In this document: piece by piece, positions 9,017-18,601 of the stretch | Layout of the letters: each line of letters starts with the position of its first letter | Numbering within the stretch: the stretch's first letter is position 1 | Source of the DNA: Neorhizobium galegae | GTDB lineage: Bacteria; Pseudomonadota; Alphaproteobacteria; Rhizobiales; Rhizobiaceae | Assembly (NCBI RefSeq): GCF_017877055.1 | Contig: NZ_JAGIPG010000003.1 | Location: forward strand, 310,001-374,000 | DNA: 64,000 bases | Direction of reading: 5' to 3' | Position numbers and translations under genes: made by a program | Notes under the pieces: model-generated | Told to the model about the DNA's origin: nothing | Database searches by the model: none | Seen by the model: only the letters and a program-made list of their open reading frames with translations

Positions 9017-10303
9017 CTAATCGGAGGTTTGGCCGGTCTCGGGAGCATGGATTATCAGACAGTTCCGGCCGGCCTTCTTGGCAAGGTAGAGCGCGGCATC
9101 CGCTTGGCGCTGCAGGTGCTCCGCCGAGACGAGTTCGCGGTCTTGCTTCAGCGCCGCTACTCCAATGCTGACCGTGACATAAGGAACGACGCGGGAGGTG
9201 GGGTTCGGAAGCGACGCAGCTTCTACTCGGGTGCGAACTCTTTCGGCGACAATCATGGCTTCCTGTTCATCAGCGCCTGGGAGGAAGACGAGAAATTCTT
9301 CGCCTCCGTAACGGGCGACCTGATCCCGCTCGTCCCTCATACTGCTCTGAATGATGCCGGCAACCTTCACCAGACAGCGGTCGCCTTCGGCATGCCCGAG
9401 ACTGTCGTTGAGGCGCTTGAAGTCGTCGACATCGCACATCAGCATCGCCGCGCCTCTGGTCCGTGTCAGGTCCTCGTTCCAGAAACGATAGAGCGTTTCC
9501 ATCATCGAGCGCCGGTTGGCGACGCCGGTCAGCGGGTCGGTTCGTGCGAGCAGTTCCAGCTGGGAATTGGCGTCGGCGAGTTCGGCGAGGCGGCTTCGGT
9601 CTCGCAATTCCAGCAGGAAGCTCTTGTGCGCCAGGATCGTTGCTGTACGTCGGGCAACGACGGTTGCTGCCACGCCGCTTGCAAAAAATAGCGTTCCGGC
9701 CAGAGCACTTCCCACCTCGATCCCTGGATTGTGCAGTTGAAACACGAGGTAGATAGCCAGGGCCGAAGCTCCGATCGCGATCGCCCAGCCAAGCAGGATG
9801 GGAAATATAATGATGGCGGTGACGGCCACGAAAAGCATGATGGTCAGATGGCGCTCATAAAGCTCGCCACCGGCGTTGACGCCCACCAGGGCCACGGACA
9901 GGAGGATGAAAAAGACAGCCGAGAGGAGGAAAACTCCCTGCAGCCATAAGGCGCGCGGCCGCAGAAAGACCATCGCCGCGACGAGCGCTGCGGGGGGAAG
10001 GATTAATGCCGGCCAGAGCATCGACATCACGGTTCCGGTCGGAAGCAGGATCGCGTAGAGGCCCAAGGTCAGGACGTCGAGCACGCTGACCCAGATCATC
10101 CACGCGCGGATGATCTTGGCAGTCTGCGGCCAGGAGCGTTCGCGAAAAAGCCGGGCCAACTCGCCGTTGAGCCGGATATTCCGCGTGCGCCCACCCAACA
10201 GGCGCTCGACTTGTTCCACAATGGCCGGACTCGGCCTCTGGAGAGGTTTCCGCGAAGACGGTCTTGCCGATTTGGTAGAACCTGTGGTTCGCTCAGCGTC
10301 CAT
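9017..10303 (-). CDS. Membrane-anchored diguanylate cyclase (GGDEF family)
   Basis: Encodes 428 residues. The region from about residue 60 to 215 holds several hydrophobic segments that look like a six-helix membrane sensor. The C-terminal GGDEF domain starts near residue 255 (ARTDPLTGVANRR) and has an intact active loop GGEEF at 333-337, preceded by MLMCDVDDFKRLNDSLGH. It should make cyclic di-GMP from two GTP. I see no I-site RxxD in its usual place before GGEEF: the residues there are RDQVAR. It faces the T6SS immunity gene tail to tail with a 60-bp gap and lies downstream of the histidine kinase on the same strand. Confidence 0.9.
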   Translation of the reverse strand: MDAERTTGSTKSARPSSRKPLQRPSPAIVEQVERLLGGRTRNIRLNGELARLFRERSWPQTAKIIRAWMIWVSVLDVLTLGLYAILLPTGTVMSMLWPALILPPAALVAAMVFLRPRALWLQGVFLLSAVFFILLSVALVGVNAGGELYERHLTIMLFVAVTAIIIFPILLGWAIAIGASALAIYLVFQLHNPGIEVGSALAGTLFFASGVAATVVARRTATILAHKSFLLELRDRSRLAELADANSQLELLARTDPLTGVANRRSMMETLYRFWNEDLTRTRGAAMLMCDVDDFKRLNDSLGHAEGDRCLVKVAGIIQSSMRDERDQVARYGGEEFLVFLPGADEQEAMIVAERVRTRVEAASLPNPTSRVVPYVTVSIGVAALKQDRELVSAEHLQRQADAALYLAKKAGRNCLIIHAPETGQTSD

Positions 10304-10423
10304 GTGCCGGATTTAGGGCCCAGATGACCGGCGACAAGACGGGCTGTTGCGCCGACCAGAACCGGCTCGCAAAGACCTCAGGCTGCGAGTTGTTACTTTT
10401 ACGGTTTCGGTCGGCAGGGCCAT

Positions 10424-12895
10424 CTAGTCGCTTAACGTGCGGGCCGCGTCCGCTTCCATTTGGTCAGACCTCGCTATCGGCAGCTTGATTGTAAAGACGG
10501 TTCCTTCACCCCTGACGCTGTCCACATGAATTTCGCCGCCATGCAACTCCACCACCTGCTTCACCAGGTTCAGGCCGATACCCGTCCCGGCGATGCCGGA
10601 CGAACTTCTCGCCCGGAAATAGCGCCCGAACATCTTCGGCAAGTCGTCCGCGTCGATGCCGATGCCTTCGTCGCGAACGGTAATCTGGATAAAGTCGTTT
10701 TGCTGCCAACCCGTCACATAGACGTTTGGAGAGTCCGGCGCATATTTTACAGCGTTTGAGAAGAGATTGGTAAATACCTGCTCCAGCGCCGCTCCGTCGC
10801 CGTAAATAATCGAGGGAAGCCGCTCCAGATCGAGCAGGAACCGGTGCGATTTGCGTATACTTTCCTGCCGCCCACTGCAGGTCCTGATGATGTCCCCCAA
10901 TGCGCATGGCTTCCGGACGATGTCGATGTGGCCGTGATCCAGGCGTCCGACGGCGAGGATGCTTTCCATCAGCTCCAGCATTCGCGAAACTGCGCTGCGG
11001 ATCTGCTCCGTCTTCTCACCGATAAATTCCGATGTCACCGCGTTCTTGCGGCGAACGAGCCGTTGCGCCGCACCGTCGATGATCGAAAGCGGCGTCCGGA
11101 ATTCGTGAGAAGCCATCGAGACGAATTGCCGCTGCAGCTCGTTGACCTGCCGCTCTTGATCGAGCATCCGTTCGAGTTCCGCAGCCTGACGGACAATTTC
11201 TGCGGTTCTGCTGCGCACCGTTTCCTCGAGATCATCGCGATGCTGAAGCAGTGCCCTTTCCGCACGCTTCCGCTCTGTGACGTCGACTGCGGCAATCAGT
11301 GACGCCGGACGAGTATCGAAGGCAAGTTGGCTCGAATAGATAAAGACCTCGATTTCGGCTCCGCGCGCCGTCCGGTGGTTCTGAGAACGATTGGCTTCGC
11401 TCGCATGCTCCGCACCGGTGACCGCCATTTTCATTCCTTCCCGATCCTCTGGAGGAAGGATGTCCAGGAGAGTCATGGAAAGAAAAAGGTCACGATCATA
11501 GCCGTAGTGATCAAGAGCCGCCTGGTTGACGTCGAGAAACTGAAGGCTCTCCCGGTCCTGAACCCACATTGGCAGAGGGTTTCCTTCGAACAGGAGCCGG
11601 AAGGAAGCTTCGCGCATCTTGAGATCCGTGATATCAACGCGAATCCCCACGCTTCCGCCGCCCGAAACGCGTCGTTCCTCTATCCGGACCCAGCGATTCC
11701 CCGGCAGGCGCTGCTCATGGGCACTTTTCGGCTCCGCGTGACGGACCAATCGATCGGCCAGCCATTCCTCCTCACGGCCGATCGCGTCGGGATATTGGCC
11801 AAGCTGAAGCCCGCTGCGAAGCCTGTCCTCGAAACTCATGCCCTTGACCAGGGGAGCGCCGCTGTCAGCGTAAAGCTGCTCATAGCGGCGATTCCACATC
11901 ACGAATCGATCATCTTCGTCGAACAGTACCAAGCCTTCCGGGACGACCTCGAAGGCGGCCAGAAGGCGCGCATGCGCTGCTCTTGCCTCCTGCTCCGCAT
12001 GCTCGGCCTGAGCGTGCGCTTGAGCAAGAGATCGTTCGGCTAGCCGCGCCTCGGTAACGTCCTCATGCGTCGAGACCCATCCTCCGTCGGCCGTACGCTG
12101 ATGACAGCCTCGGATGACTTTTCCCGATCTAAGCTCTTTTATCCAGACTTGCGACGAAGCGCCGGAGTTCGTGTCTTGCGCCCATTCGAGGTACTCCTCC
12201 CTGGACATCGTGGGAAAGGCTCCGATGTCGTCCCTCAACTTTATAATCTCTTCGAGCGACTGCCCGGGGTGGATCAAGGCCGGGTCCACCCCGTAAACCT
12301 CGGCATAGCGACTGTTGGACAAAGCCAACGTACCGTCTGCATGGAAGAGACAAACCCCTTGGCTCATGCTGGCGAGTGCGGTCCGAAGCTGTTGGTCCTG
12401 GTCAAGAATCTGCTTGCGACTGCTGCTTGAGGCAAGTTGCGCGTTCACGCGCGCACCAAGCTCCCTGCCGTCGATCGTGCTTGAGACACAGTCAACCGCA
12501 CCGGCCTCAAAACCAGCAATCCGTCCATCGATATCGCCCTCAGGTGTAACCAGGACCACCGGTATTTCAGACGTCACCGAACCGTGTTTCAACTGGCGGC
12601 AGATTTGGACACCGCATAGGTCCGCGAGTTTTATGTCGAGCAGGATAAGGTGGGGTTGTGACGCCTCCACGATCGCTTGCAGGTTCTCCAGGCGGTCGAA
12701 GGCTGAAGCAAACGAAAGCTCGATGTTTTCCGCCGGCAATCGGCTGAGGTCCAGATTAGCGGCATCCGCGCCGATGACGAGAATTGCGGTCCGTCGATGA
12801 GCAATGCCTTGGGCGATCACCATCGAGGCTGCCCGGCTGTCTGGAGCCGCGGGCAGCGAAGATGAGGATAATTGAACGGGAACCGCTATCGTCAA
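10424..12895 (-). CDS. Hybrid sensor histidine kinase: receiver-like domain, PAS domains, HisKA and HATPase
   Basis: Encodes 823 residues with no membrane segments. Residues about 35-155 form a receiver-like domain with LLDIKLADL (phospho-acceptor Asp) and VLVTPEG, but the N-terminal acidic pair is reduced to a single Asp and the conserved C-terminal Lys is replaced in VDCVSS. Three PAS-type modules follow (SQGVCLFHADGTL, PEGLVLFDEDDRF, PLPMWVQDRESLQF), then a short coiled coil. HisKA has H597 in SHEFRTPLSI. The HATPase domain has an N box with NLFSNAVKYAPDS, DEGIGIDADDL and GTGIGLNLVKQV. It is a complete cytosolic kinase with an N-terminal input that may not switch by normal phosphorylation. 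No cognate response regulator is adjacent. Confidence 0.88.
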   Translation of the reverse strand: MTIAVPVQLSSSSLPAAPDSRAASMVIAQGIAHRRTAILVIGADAANLDLSRLPAENIELSFASAFDRLENLQAIVEASQPHLILLDIKLADLCGVQICRQLKHGSVTSEIPVVLVTPEGDIDGRIAGFEAGAVDCVSSTIDGRELGARVNAQLASSSSRKQILDQDQQLRTALASMSQGVCLFHADGTLALSNSRYAEVYGVDPALIHPGQSLEEIIKLRDDIGAFPTMSREEYLEWAQDTNSGASSQVWIKELRSGKVIRGCHQRTADGGWVSTHEDVTEARLAERSLAQAHAQAEHAEQEARAAHARLLAAFEVVPEGLVLFDEDDRFVMWNRRYEQLYADSGAPLVKGMSFEDRLRSGLQLGQYPDAIGREEEWLADRLVRHAEPKSAHEQRLPGNRWVRIEERRVSGGGSVGIRVDITDLKMREASFRLLFEGNPLPMWVQDRESLQFLDVNQAALDHYGYDRDLFLSMTLLDILPPEDREGMKMAVTGAEHASEANRSQNHRTARGAEIEVFIYSSQLAFDTRPASLIAAVDVTERKRAERALLQHRDDLEETVRSRTAEIVRQAAELERMLDQERQVNELQRQFVSMASHEFRTPLSIIDGAAQRLVRRKNAVTSEFIGEKTEQIRSAVSRMLELMESILAVGRLDHGHIDIVRKPCALGDIIRTCSGRQESIRKSHRFLLDLERLPSIIYGDGAALEQVFTNLFSNAVKYAPDSPNVYVTGWQQNDFIQITVRDEGIGIDADDLPKMFGRYFRARSSSGIAGTGIGLNLVKQVVELHGGEIHVDSVRGEGTVFTIKLPIARSDQMEADAARTLSD

Positions 12896-12938
12896 TGAGG
12901 ATCGCCTACCATTCCGCCACTGGCCTGTTGCACACCTA

Positions 12939-12950
12939 CAATACGTATTG
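12939..12950. promoter_or_regulatory. Perfect 12-bp palindrome upstream of the histidine kinase
   Basis: CAATACGTATTG is fully self-complementary and lies 44 bp upstream of the kinase start, between it and the stop of the amidohydrolase gene. It could be an operator; no regulator is assigned. Confidence 0.3.
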
Positions 12951-13007
12951 AGCGTTAAAGAGAGCTTATGGCCGCTTGCCGGGGGAACCGGTGGCGCCCG
13001 GCGCGTC

Positions 13008-13880
13008 TCAGCGACTGTGCATGACGTAGTCGCGCATGACCGTGCCGAGCTTGGCGAGATTGACTTTCAACTCGTCATAGCCCGTGATTTTCTCACGGGT
13101 ATCCTCGTCCATGTAGAGTTTTCGGTTGAGCTCGATCTGGATGCTGTGGCGGTTTTTTCCAGGCGCGCTGTAGGCCGAGACAAGCTCGGCGCCCTTGAAG
13201 GGCACGTTGAGCGATACCGAATAGCCAAAACCCTCCAGGGTCTCGACCACCAGTTTCACGAAATCCGGTTCGCTCGATTGGCCTTCGTAATCTCCGACCA
13301 CCACGTCCTTGCGCACCGTCCCGGCCGGATCGGGCGACAGCACATGGCCGATCGCCGGCATCGAATGGCAGTTGATGTGATAGACCTTGCCGAAGGCGGC
13401 ATAGGTCTCGTCGAGCAGTCGCACCAGTTCGCGGTGATAGGGGCGCCAATAGGTGCCGATCCGGTCCTCCAGCTCCTTCACCGTCAACTTGCGGCCGTAC
13501 ATCGGCGTGTCGCCCCAAGCATAACGCCAGGTGAGCCCCATGCCGCGGCGCGCCGAGGCGCTGTCGCGCGTGGGATGGGGCCATTCGCCCTCGACCATTT
13601 GCAGATCGACATCTTTCAGCGAGCGATTGAGATCGAGGAAACTGCGCGGAAAGTGGGCGATCAGCAGCGGTGCACCGACGGAAGGCGCAAAGTCGAAGAG
13701 GTCGTCCACATAGGTATCGGCGGCCACGAGCACCAGTTCGTCGGAAACCGTGCGTTCGAAATCCGGGAGCGTCAGGCCGCTATGCGGCGAGTCGAACACC
13801 AGGGGGACGACGGGTGCGGCCGGCGGAATGATCTTGAGGACGCCCTCGATCTCGACCGGGGCGAAAGTCAGGTCTGTCAT
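13008..13880 (-). CDS. N-formylglutamate amidohydrolase family protein
   Basis: Encodes 290 residues. FDSPHSGLTLP near residue 29, the HFPRSFLDLNR segment near 75, HINCHSMP near 170 and the IQIELNRKLYMDE segment near 250 are the signatures of the family (PF05013), zinc hydrolases that release formate from N-formyl-L-glutamate in the histidine pathway. No other hut genes are present. It is the last gene of the peptide-uptake operon, 11 bp after the gamma-glutamyltransferase, so it may act on an N-acyl-glutamate product of imported compounds; that substrate is inference. Cytoplasmic. Confidence 0.85.
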   Translation of the reverse strand: MTDLTFAPVEIEGVLKIIPPAAPVVPLVFDSPHSGLTLPDFERTVSDELVLVAADTYVDDLFDFAPSVGAPLLIAHFPRSFLDLNRSLKDVDLQMVEGEWPHPTRDSASARRGMGLTWRYAWGDTPMYGRKLTVKELEDRIGTYWRPYHRELVRLLDETYAAFGKVYHINCHSMPAIGHVLSPDPAGTVRKDVVVGDYEGQSSEPDFVKLVVETLEGFGYSVSLNVPFKGAELVSAYSAPGKNRHSIQIELNRKLYMDEDTREKITGYDELKVNLAKLGTVMRDYVMHSR

Positions 13881-13891
13881 CTTGGTCTCGT

Positions 13892-15442
13892 TCAGGCTGT
13901 GGCCGCGTAAGCGGCTGGATAGGTGATGTCGGGCATGCCGATAAAGGCATTGCCACGCCGACCGACCATGCCGGGGGCGGCGAAGGGGCGAGGGAAGACG
14001 ACGGCCGCGGCAGGTTTCACCTTGGCGATCTTTTCGAGCGCCTCGATCTGGTCGCCCGGCATGTCGACGTTAACAATGATGTCGCTGTGCGGGCCGGTCG
14101 TCATGCGCGGCATGTTCATTGCCTCCTCGATGTCGAGGCCGGCATGCAGGATCATCCCGGTGAGCTGGGCAAGCGAGGGCACGATCTGGTTGCCGCCGGC
14201 GGCGCCATAGGCTGCGAAAGCGCCGTTCTCGTCGGTGATCGCCACCGGGCACATATTGCTTGGCGCATAGGCGTTGGGCGTCAGCGAATTGGCGCGGCCG
14301 GGTGTCGGATCAAACCAGGACATGCCGTTGTTCAGGAGGATGCCTGTCGAGGGCGACAATGCGCGGGCGCCAAAACGGTTGAGCAGCGTAAAGGTGATCG
14401 CGACCATCCGGCCTTCGGAATCCACGGCGTTCACCTGCGTCGTGCTGGTCTTGTTGGTTGTCTCGGCCGGGTTGAGACGTTTGCGGTGCGCGCCGAAGCT
14501 CTCCCAGAGGGCTTCCGCCATGGCGGTAAAGAAACCAGCGTCGACCGGGCCTTTGCCGCGCTTCCTGTCGAAGTGATCGAGCGCGTCGAAGAGCCGCTGG
14601 CCGGCGCTGGTTTCTCCAGCCACATGCACGGTCTTCCCCTGCAGCGACATGGTCCGGGATGGGTAAAGGAGGGGGGCGTAATTGGCCAGGTCCTCCAGGG
14701 TGATTGAGCTGCTGCCGGCATTGAGATCGGCGACCAGCTTCTCGCCGATCGCGCCGCCATAGAGCGAATCCGGACCCTCGTTGGCGAGCTGCTCCAGCGT
14801 CTTCGCAAGCTGTTCGAGCGGCAGGGTGGCGCCGGGCTCCGGCGCATGGTCGCTCGGCAGGAAGATCGAACGGGCGCCGGGATCCATCCCTAGCTCGCCC
14901 TCAGCGATCGCGATCGCCAGCGTCGTATGCCAGTCGACATACATGCCTTTGCGGGCGCGGTCGATCGCAGGCCGAAGCGCCCGGTCGAAGCCGATCGTGC
15001 CGTAGCGTTTCAGCGCTTCCGCGAAGCCGCGCACGCAGCCGGGCACCACGGCCGCCGTGAAGCCGCGGACATTGCGATTGTCGATCGAAGCCGGGTGGCC
15101 GATGAAGGTCTTGATGCTGGGATCGGGCCTGTAGAATTCCTCGTCAAAATAGGAAGGCACGCGGCCGGTGAATTCGACGACCTCGACCTTTCCGTCCGGT
15201 TGGGCGATGAGCATGTAGCCGCAGGCGGCGAGGCTGGTCATCCAGGGTTCGACGGTCTGCAAGGTGAAGGCGGCGGTCACCGCAGCGTCGACGGCATTGC
15301 CGCCCGCTGACAGGACCGCCGCCCCAGCCTCGGCCGCCGCGTAGTGCTGGGAGGTGACGACGCCGCGTTCGCTGACGCCGGCAATCTTACGGTAGACGCC
15401 GCGCTCGACGCGCAGATGATTGTATTGCGGATTTTCCATCAT
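13892..15442 (-). CDS. Gamma-glutamyltransferase family protein
   Basis: Encodes 516 residues without a signal peptide. The family signature is present: GGNAVDAAVTAAFTL near residue 48, and the autocleavage/nucleophile region STTQVNAVD, where T334 aligns with the catalytic Thr of E. coli GGT. The usual TTHYSVVD is altered to TTQVNAVD, so substrate handling may differ. The late segments GILLNNGMSWFDP, MCPVAITDENG and GAAGGNQI also fit. Known GGTs are usually exported; here export is not evident and the protein may act on imported gamma-glutamyl peptides or related amides. Its start overlaps the RraA-like gene by 4 bp (ATGA). Confidence 0.85.
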   Translation of the reverse strand: MMENPQYNHLRVERGVYRKIAGVSERGVVTSQHYAAAEAGAAVLSAGGNAVDAAVTAAFTLQTVEPWMTSLAACGYMLIAQPDGKVEVVEFTGRVPSYFDEEFYRPDPSIKTFIGHPASIDNRNVRGFTAAVVPGCVRGFAEALKRYGTIGFDRALRPAIDRARKGMYVDWHTTLAIAIAEGELGMDPGARSIFLPSDHAPEPGATLPLEQLAKTLEQLANEGPDSLYGGAIGEKLVADLNAGSSSITLEDLANYAPLLYPSRTMSLQGKTVHVAGETSAGQRLFDALDHFDRKRGKGPVDAGFFTAMAEALWESFGAHRKRLNPAETTNKTSTTQVNAVDSEGRMVAITFTLLNRFGARALSPSTGILLNNGMSWFDPTPGRANSLTPNAYAPSNMCPVAITDENGAFAAYGAAGGNQIVPSLAQLTGMILHAGLDIEEAMNMPRMTTGPHSDIIVNVDMPGDQIEALEKIAKVKPAAAVVFPRPFAAPGMVGRRGNAFIGMPDITYPAAYAATA

Positions 15443-16116
15443 TTCGGCTCCAGCGCAGCGGCAACCATACGGCTGGCACCGGAGAGATCGCCGAGCTTTT
15501 CGCCGGCTGCGATCTTGTGCTTGTTGCGGCCCGCCCGTGCCTGACGCGCGATTGCCTCCTCGACGACCTCTTCGGCCTCATCGATAGGGATCACCACGAT
15601 GCCGCTCGCATCGGCAACCACGATATCGCCCGGCAGGACCGGAACGTTACCGCAGGAGATCGGCAGGTTAAGCGCGCCGCCGAGATCGTTGAGCCGCGTG
15701 GTGATACCGGAGACGCCACGTGACCAGAACGGCAAATCGAGTTCGAGGATTTCCTCGACATCGGTGCACGGACCGTCGAGCACGACGCCGATAGCGCCGG
15801 CGGTCTTGATTGCGAAGGCGACACCGCCGCCGATGCAGGCATGCCGGTCGTCACCGAGTCGGTCGACGAACAGGAAATCGCCGGGGCGGATGAAGCCGAT
15901 CGCGTGGTGGAGGAGAGTGGAGTCGGTTGCCGGGATCGCCACCGTCACCGCGGTGCCGACCAGCGTCCTGCCCGGCTCGACCACCGGGGTGATCGAATGG
16001 TGCACGAAACCGCGATGCCGGAAATGGCCGATGGTCGCCACCTCGACGCTTTCGAACCTGGCGATGAGTTCCGGGTCGACCTGTTTCGGCACGCTGCCGA
16101 TATGATATTTCTTCAT
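15439..16116 (-). CDS. RraA-like / HMG-CHA aldolase family protein
   Basis: Encodes 225 residues, the usual size. The motifs AFAIKTAGAIGVVLDGPCTDVEEI and PGDIVVADASGIVVIP match the fold shared by RNase E inhibitor RraA and 4-hydroxy-4-methyl-2-oxoglutarate aldolases. The context (transport and amidohydrolase genes) favours a catabolic aldolase or decarboxylase over RNA control. It overlaps the ATPase gene upstream and the GGT gene downstream by 4 bp each. Confidence 0.8.
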   Translation of the reverse strand: MKKYHIGSVPKQVDPELIARFESVEVATIGHFRHRGFVHHSITPVVEPGRTLVGTAVTVAIPATDSTLLHHAIGFIRPGDFLFVDRLGDDRHACIGGGVAFAIKTAGAIGVVLDGPCTDVEEILELDLPFWSRGVSGITTRLNDLGGALNLPISCGNVPVLPGDIVVADASGIVVIPIDEAEEVVEEAIARQARAGRNKHKIAAGEKLGDLSGASRMVAAALEPK

Positions 16117-17765
16117 GGGGTTTCCTCCCGGGATCTTTCCGTCCCGGCCTCGTTTTTATCGGCGTGGTGCTGCCAGCCCTTGCCGGGCACGGCGGCGAGC
16201 AGTTCCTTCGTGTAGGTTTCCTTCGGAGCACCGAACAGTGAGGCAGGATCGCCCCGTTCGACGATGCGGCCGTTGCGCATCACCGCGATATTGTCGCAGA
16301 TCTGGCTGGCGACCCTGAGATCGTGGGTGATGAACAGGATGCCGAACCCAAGCCTCTCCTGCATGTCGGCCAAGAGTTTCAGCACCTGCGCCTGCACCGA
16401 GACGTCGAGGGCCGAGACGCTCTCGTCGGCGATCAGCAGTTCAGGCTCGACGGCGAGCGCCCGGGCGATGCAGATGCGTTGACGCTGGCCGCCGGAGAAC
16501 TCGTGCGGGAAGCGGGTGGCCGAGGCGCGGTCGAGGCCACAGGCTTCGAGCAGGTCGAGGGCGCGGGCCATCGCTGCCTTGCGGTCAAGGCCGTGAATAA
16601 ACGGACCTTCGGCGATGGAATCGCCGACCTTCTGGCGCGGGTCGAGCGCGGTATACGGATCCTGGAAGACGATCTGCACCTTGCGGCGCGCCTCGCGCAG
16701 CGCCTTGCCGTTGAGGCCGGCGAAATCGCCGCCGGAGATCAGGATATCGCCGCTTTCCGGCTGCACGAGGCGGATGACGCATTGCGCCAGCGTCGACTTG
16801 CCGGACCCGGATTCGCCGACCAGGCCCAGCGTCTCGCCGCGGCGGATGGTGATATCGACATCGTCTACCGCCTTCACCGTGCGGCCACCGCCGAAGAGGC
16901 CGGAGCGGGCGAAGGTCTTGACGATGTTCCTGGCGATCAGCACGGGACTGCCGAGGCCTTCGCGCTCCTTGCGTGGCGTCAGCGTCGGTACGGCGGCGAG
17001 CAGGCGACGGGTATAGTCCGCTTTCGGATGGTTGAGGATTTCGTCGCGCGTGCCGATTTCCACCAGCCTCCCCGTCTGCATGACGGCGACTCGGTCGGCG
17101 ATCTCGGCCACCACGCCGAAGTCATGGGTGATGAAGATGATGCCGGTATCGTGCCGGGCGCGCAGCTCCAGCATCAGCTTGAGGATCTGCGCCTGGGTGG
17201 TGACATCGAGCGCGGTGGTCGGTTCGTCGGCGATCAGCACCGAGGGATCGAGGGCAAGGGCAGTCGCTATCATCACGCGCTGGCACTGGCCGCCTGAAAG
17301 CTGGTGCGGATAAGAATGGTAGATCTGCTCGGGATTGGGGAGCTGCACCTCGCGGAACAGGTCGATGACCTTCTTGCGGATCTCGGCCTGGCTGAGCGAC
17401 GTGTGGATGCGGAACGTCTCCGACACCTGTTCGCCGACCCGGAAGATCGGGTTGAGCGCGGCCGTCGGTTCCTGGAAGATCATCGCGATGCGCCGGCCGG
17501 TAATGTCCCGGCGGGTCGCCTCGTCGAGGGTGAGCAGGTCCTTGCCCTCGAACATCACCTTGCCCGTCGGCCGCCCGAGATTGCGGGGCAGGAGGCCCAT
17601 GGTGGCGAGTGCCGTCAGCGACTTGCCGGAGCCGGATTCGCCGACGATGCAGAGGATTTCGCCCTTGCTGACCGACAGCGACAGGTCCTCCACCGCGAAG
17701 GTGCGGTCGGCGCCCGGCGGCAGCGGTACGTTCAGATGTTCGATGGAAAGCCGCTCGTTGCTCAT
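16113..17765 (-). CDS. Dipeptide/oligopeptide ABC transporter, double ATPase (DppD-DppF fusion)
   Basis: Encodes 550 residues with two complete ABC modules. The first has Walker A GESGSGKSLTALA, signature LSGGQ and Walker B VLIADEPTTALD. The second, from about residue 290, has GESGSGKSTLAQC, FSGGQRQRI and LLIADESVSALD, with Ser in place of the usual Pro after the catalytic Glu. Both carry the Dpp/Opp C-terminal extension. It powers import through the two permeases encoded upstream. Start and stop overlap the neighbours by 4 bp, showing translational coupling. Confidence 0.93.
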   Translation of the reverse strand: MSNERLSIEHLNVPLPPGADRTFAVEDLSLSVSKGEILCIVGESGSGKSLTALATMGLLPRNLGRPTGKVMFEGKDLLTLDEATRRDITGRRIAMIFQEPTAALNPIFRVGEQVSETFRIHTSLSQAEIRKKVIDLFREVQLPNPEQIYHSYPHQLSGGQCQRVMIATALALDPSVLIADEPTTALDVTTQAQILKLMLELRARHDTGIIFITHDFGVVAEIADRVAVMQTGRLVEIGTRDEILNHPKADYTRRLLAAVPTLTPRKEREGLGSPVLIARNIVKTFARSGLFGGGRTVKAVDDVDITIRRGETLGLVGESGSGKSTLAQCVIRLVQPESGDILISGGDFAGLNGKALREARRKVQIVFQDPYTALDPRQKVGDSIAEGPFIHGLDRKAAMARALDLLEACGLDRASATRFPHEFSGGQRQRICIARALAVEPELLIADESVSALDVSVQAQVLKLLADMQERLGFGILFITHDLRVASQICDNIAVMRNGRIVERGDPASLFGAPKETYTKELLAAVPGKGWQHHADKNEAGTERSREETP

Positions 17766-18601
17766 GATGCCGCCTTTTCCTCTTGTGGTGAAAAGGCCGT
17801 CACCGAGCGCATGTCGCAGCGGCGCAGGTGCTCCACGAAGCGGGCGCAGAAGCCGACGAGGTGTTCGACCATCTTCTCGCCCTTGTCGGCACTGGCGAGC
17901 AACGGATCGCCACCGAGCATGCCGTCGGCATTCACCTCATGGCAATTGAGCGGAACATGCACGGGCATGCCCTCGAACTGCACATTGTTGACGCCGCCGG
18001 TTGGCAGGCCGAGGGCCTTTTCCCGCACCGAGGGGCGGGCAAGATCCATGCGCATCAGTTCGGGAAACAGATACTGATAGATCGAGGTCAGCGGCTCGCC
18101 GCCATGGCCGCGGGCTGCCGCGGCCGACGGGCCGTGCAACTCCTTCCAGAGCGCGTCGGGGATCGCCTGCCAGAGATTGATGAAGGCGACCGAGACGCCG
18201 CGTTCGGTGCGGATGCGGCGGAGCGTCTGGTCGAACAGCGGTGCATTGCTGGTATGGCCGTTCAGGATCAGGATATGCTCGATGCCGTGATCGAGGAAGG
18301 CGGTCACGGTGTCCTCGACCACGGCGGAGAAGGTCGAGGGCCGGAACTGGATGCCGCCCGGAATGGTCTTGAAGAAATCGGCATAACCGAAGGGGATGAT
18401 CGGCGCGACGATGGCATCGGAGGCTTGCGCCACCTTTGCCGCCACCGCTTCGGTCAGCATGAAATCGCCCATCGGGGCATGGGGTCCCTGTTCCTCCTGG
18501 CTGCCGAAGGGCAGGAGGATGACGGGCTTTTCGGGAAGACGTTCGCGGAACTCCGCGAACGTCATGTCCTTCAGCGCATGCTTACGTTTGATATTCATCA
18601 T
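17762..18601 (-). CDS. Creatininase family amidohydrolase
   Basis: Encodes 279 residues. The metal-site segments of the creatininase/MftE family are visible: GSQEEQGPHAPMGDF near residue 33, ILNGHTSNAP near 110 and ARGHGGEPLTS near 165. Family members hydrolyse cyclic or linear amides (creatinine, formamidopyrimidine-type amides) or act as peptidases. Being wedged between the binding protein and ATPase genes of the transporter, with 4-bp overlaps on both sides, it probably acts on the imported substrate. The exact substrate is unknown. Confidence 0.85.
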   Translation of the reverse strand: MMNIKRKHALKDMTFAEFRERLPEKPVILLPFGSQEEQGPHAPMGDFMLTEAVAAKVAQASDAIVAPIIPFGYADFFKTIPGGIQFRPSTFSAVVEDTVTAFLDHGIEHILILNGHTSNAPLFDQTLRRIRTERGVSVAFINLWQAIPDALWKELHGPSAAAARGHGGEPLTSIYQYLFPELMRMDLARPSVREKALGLPTGGVNNVQFEGMPVHVPLNCHEVNADGMLGGDPLLASADKGEKMVEHLVGFCARFVEHLRRCDMRSVTAFSPQEEKAAS

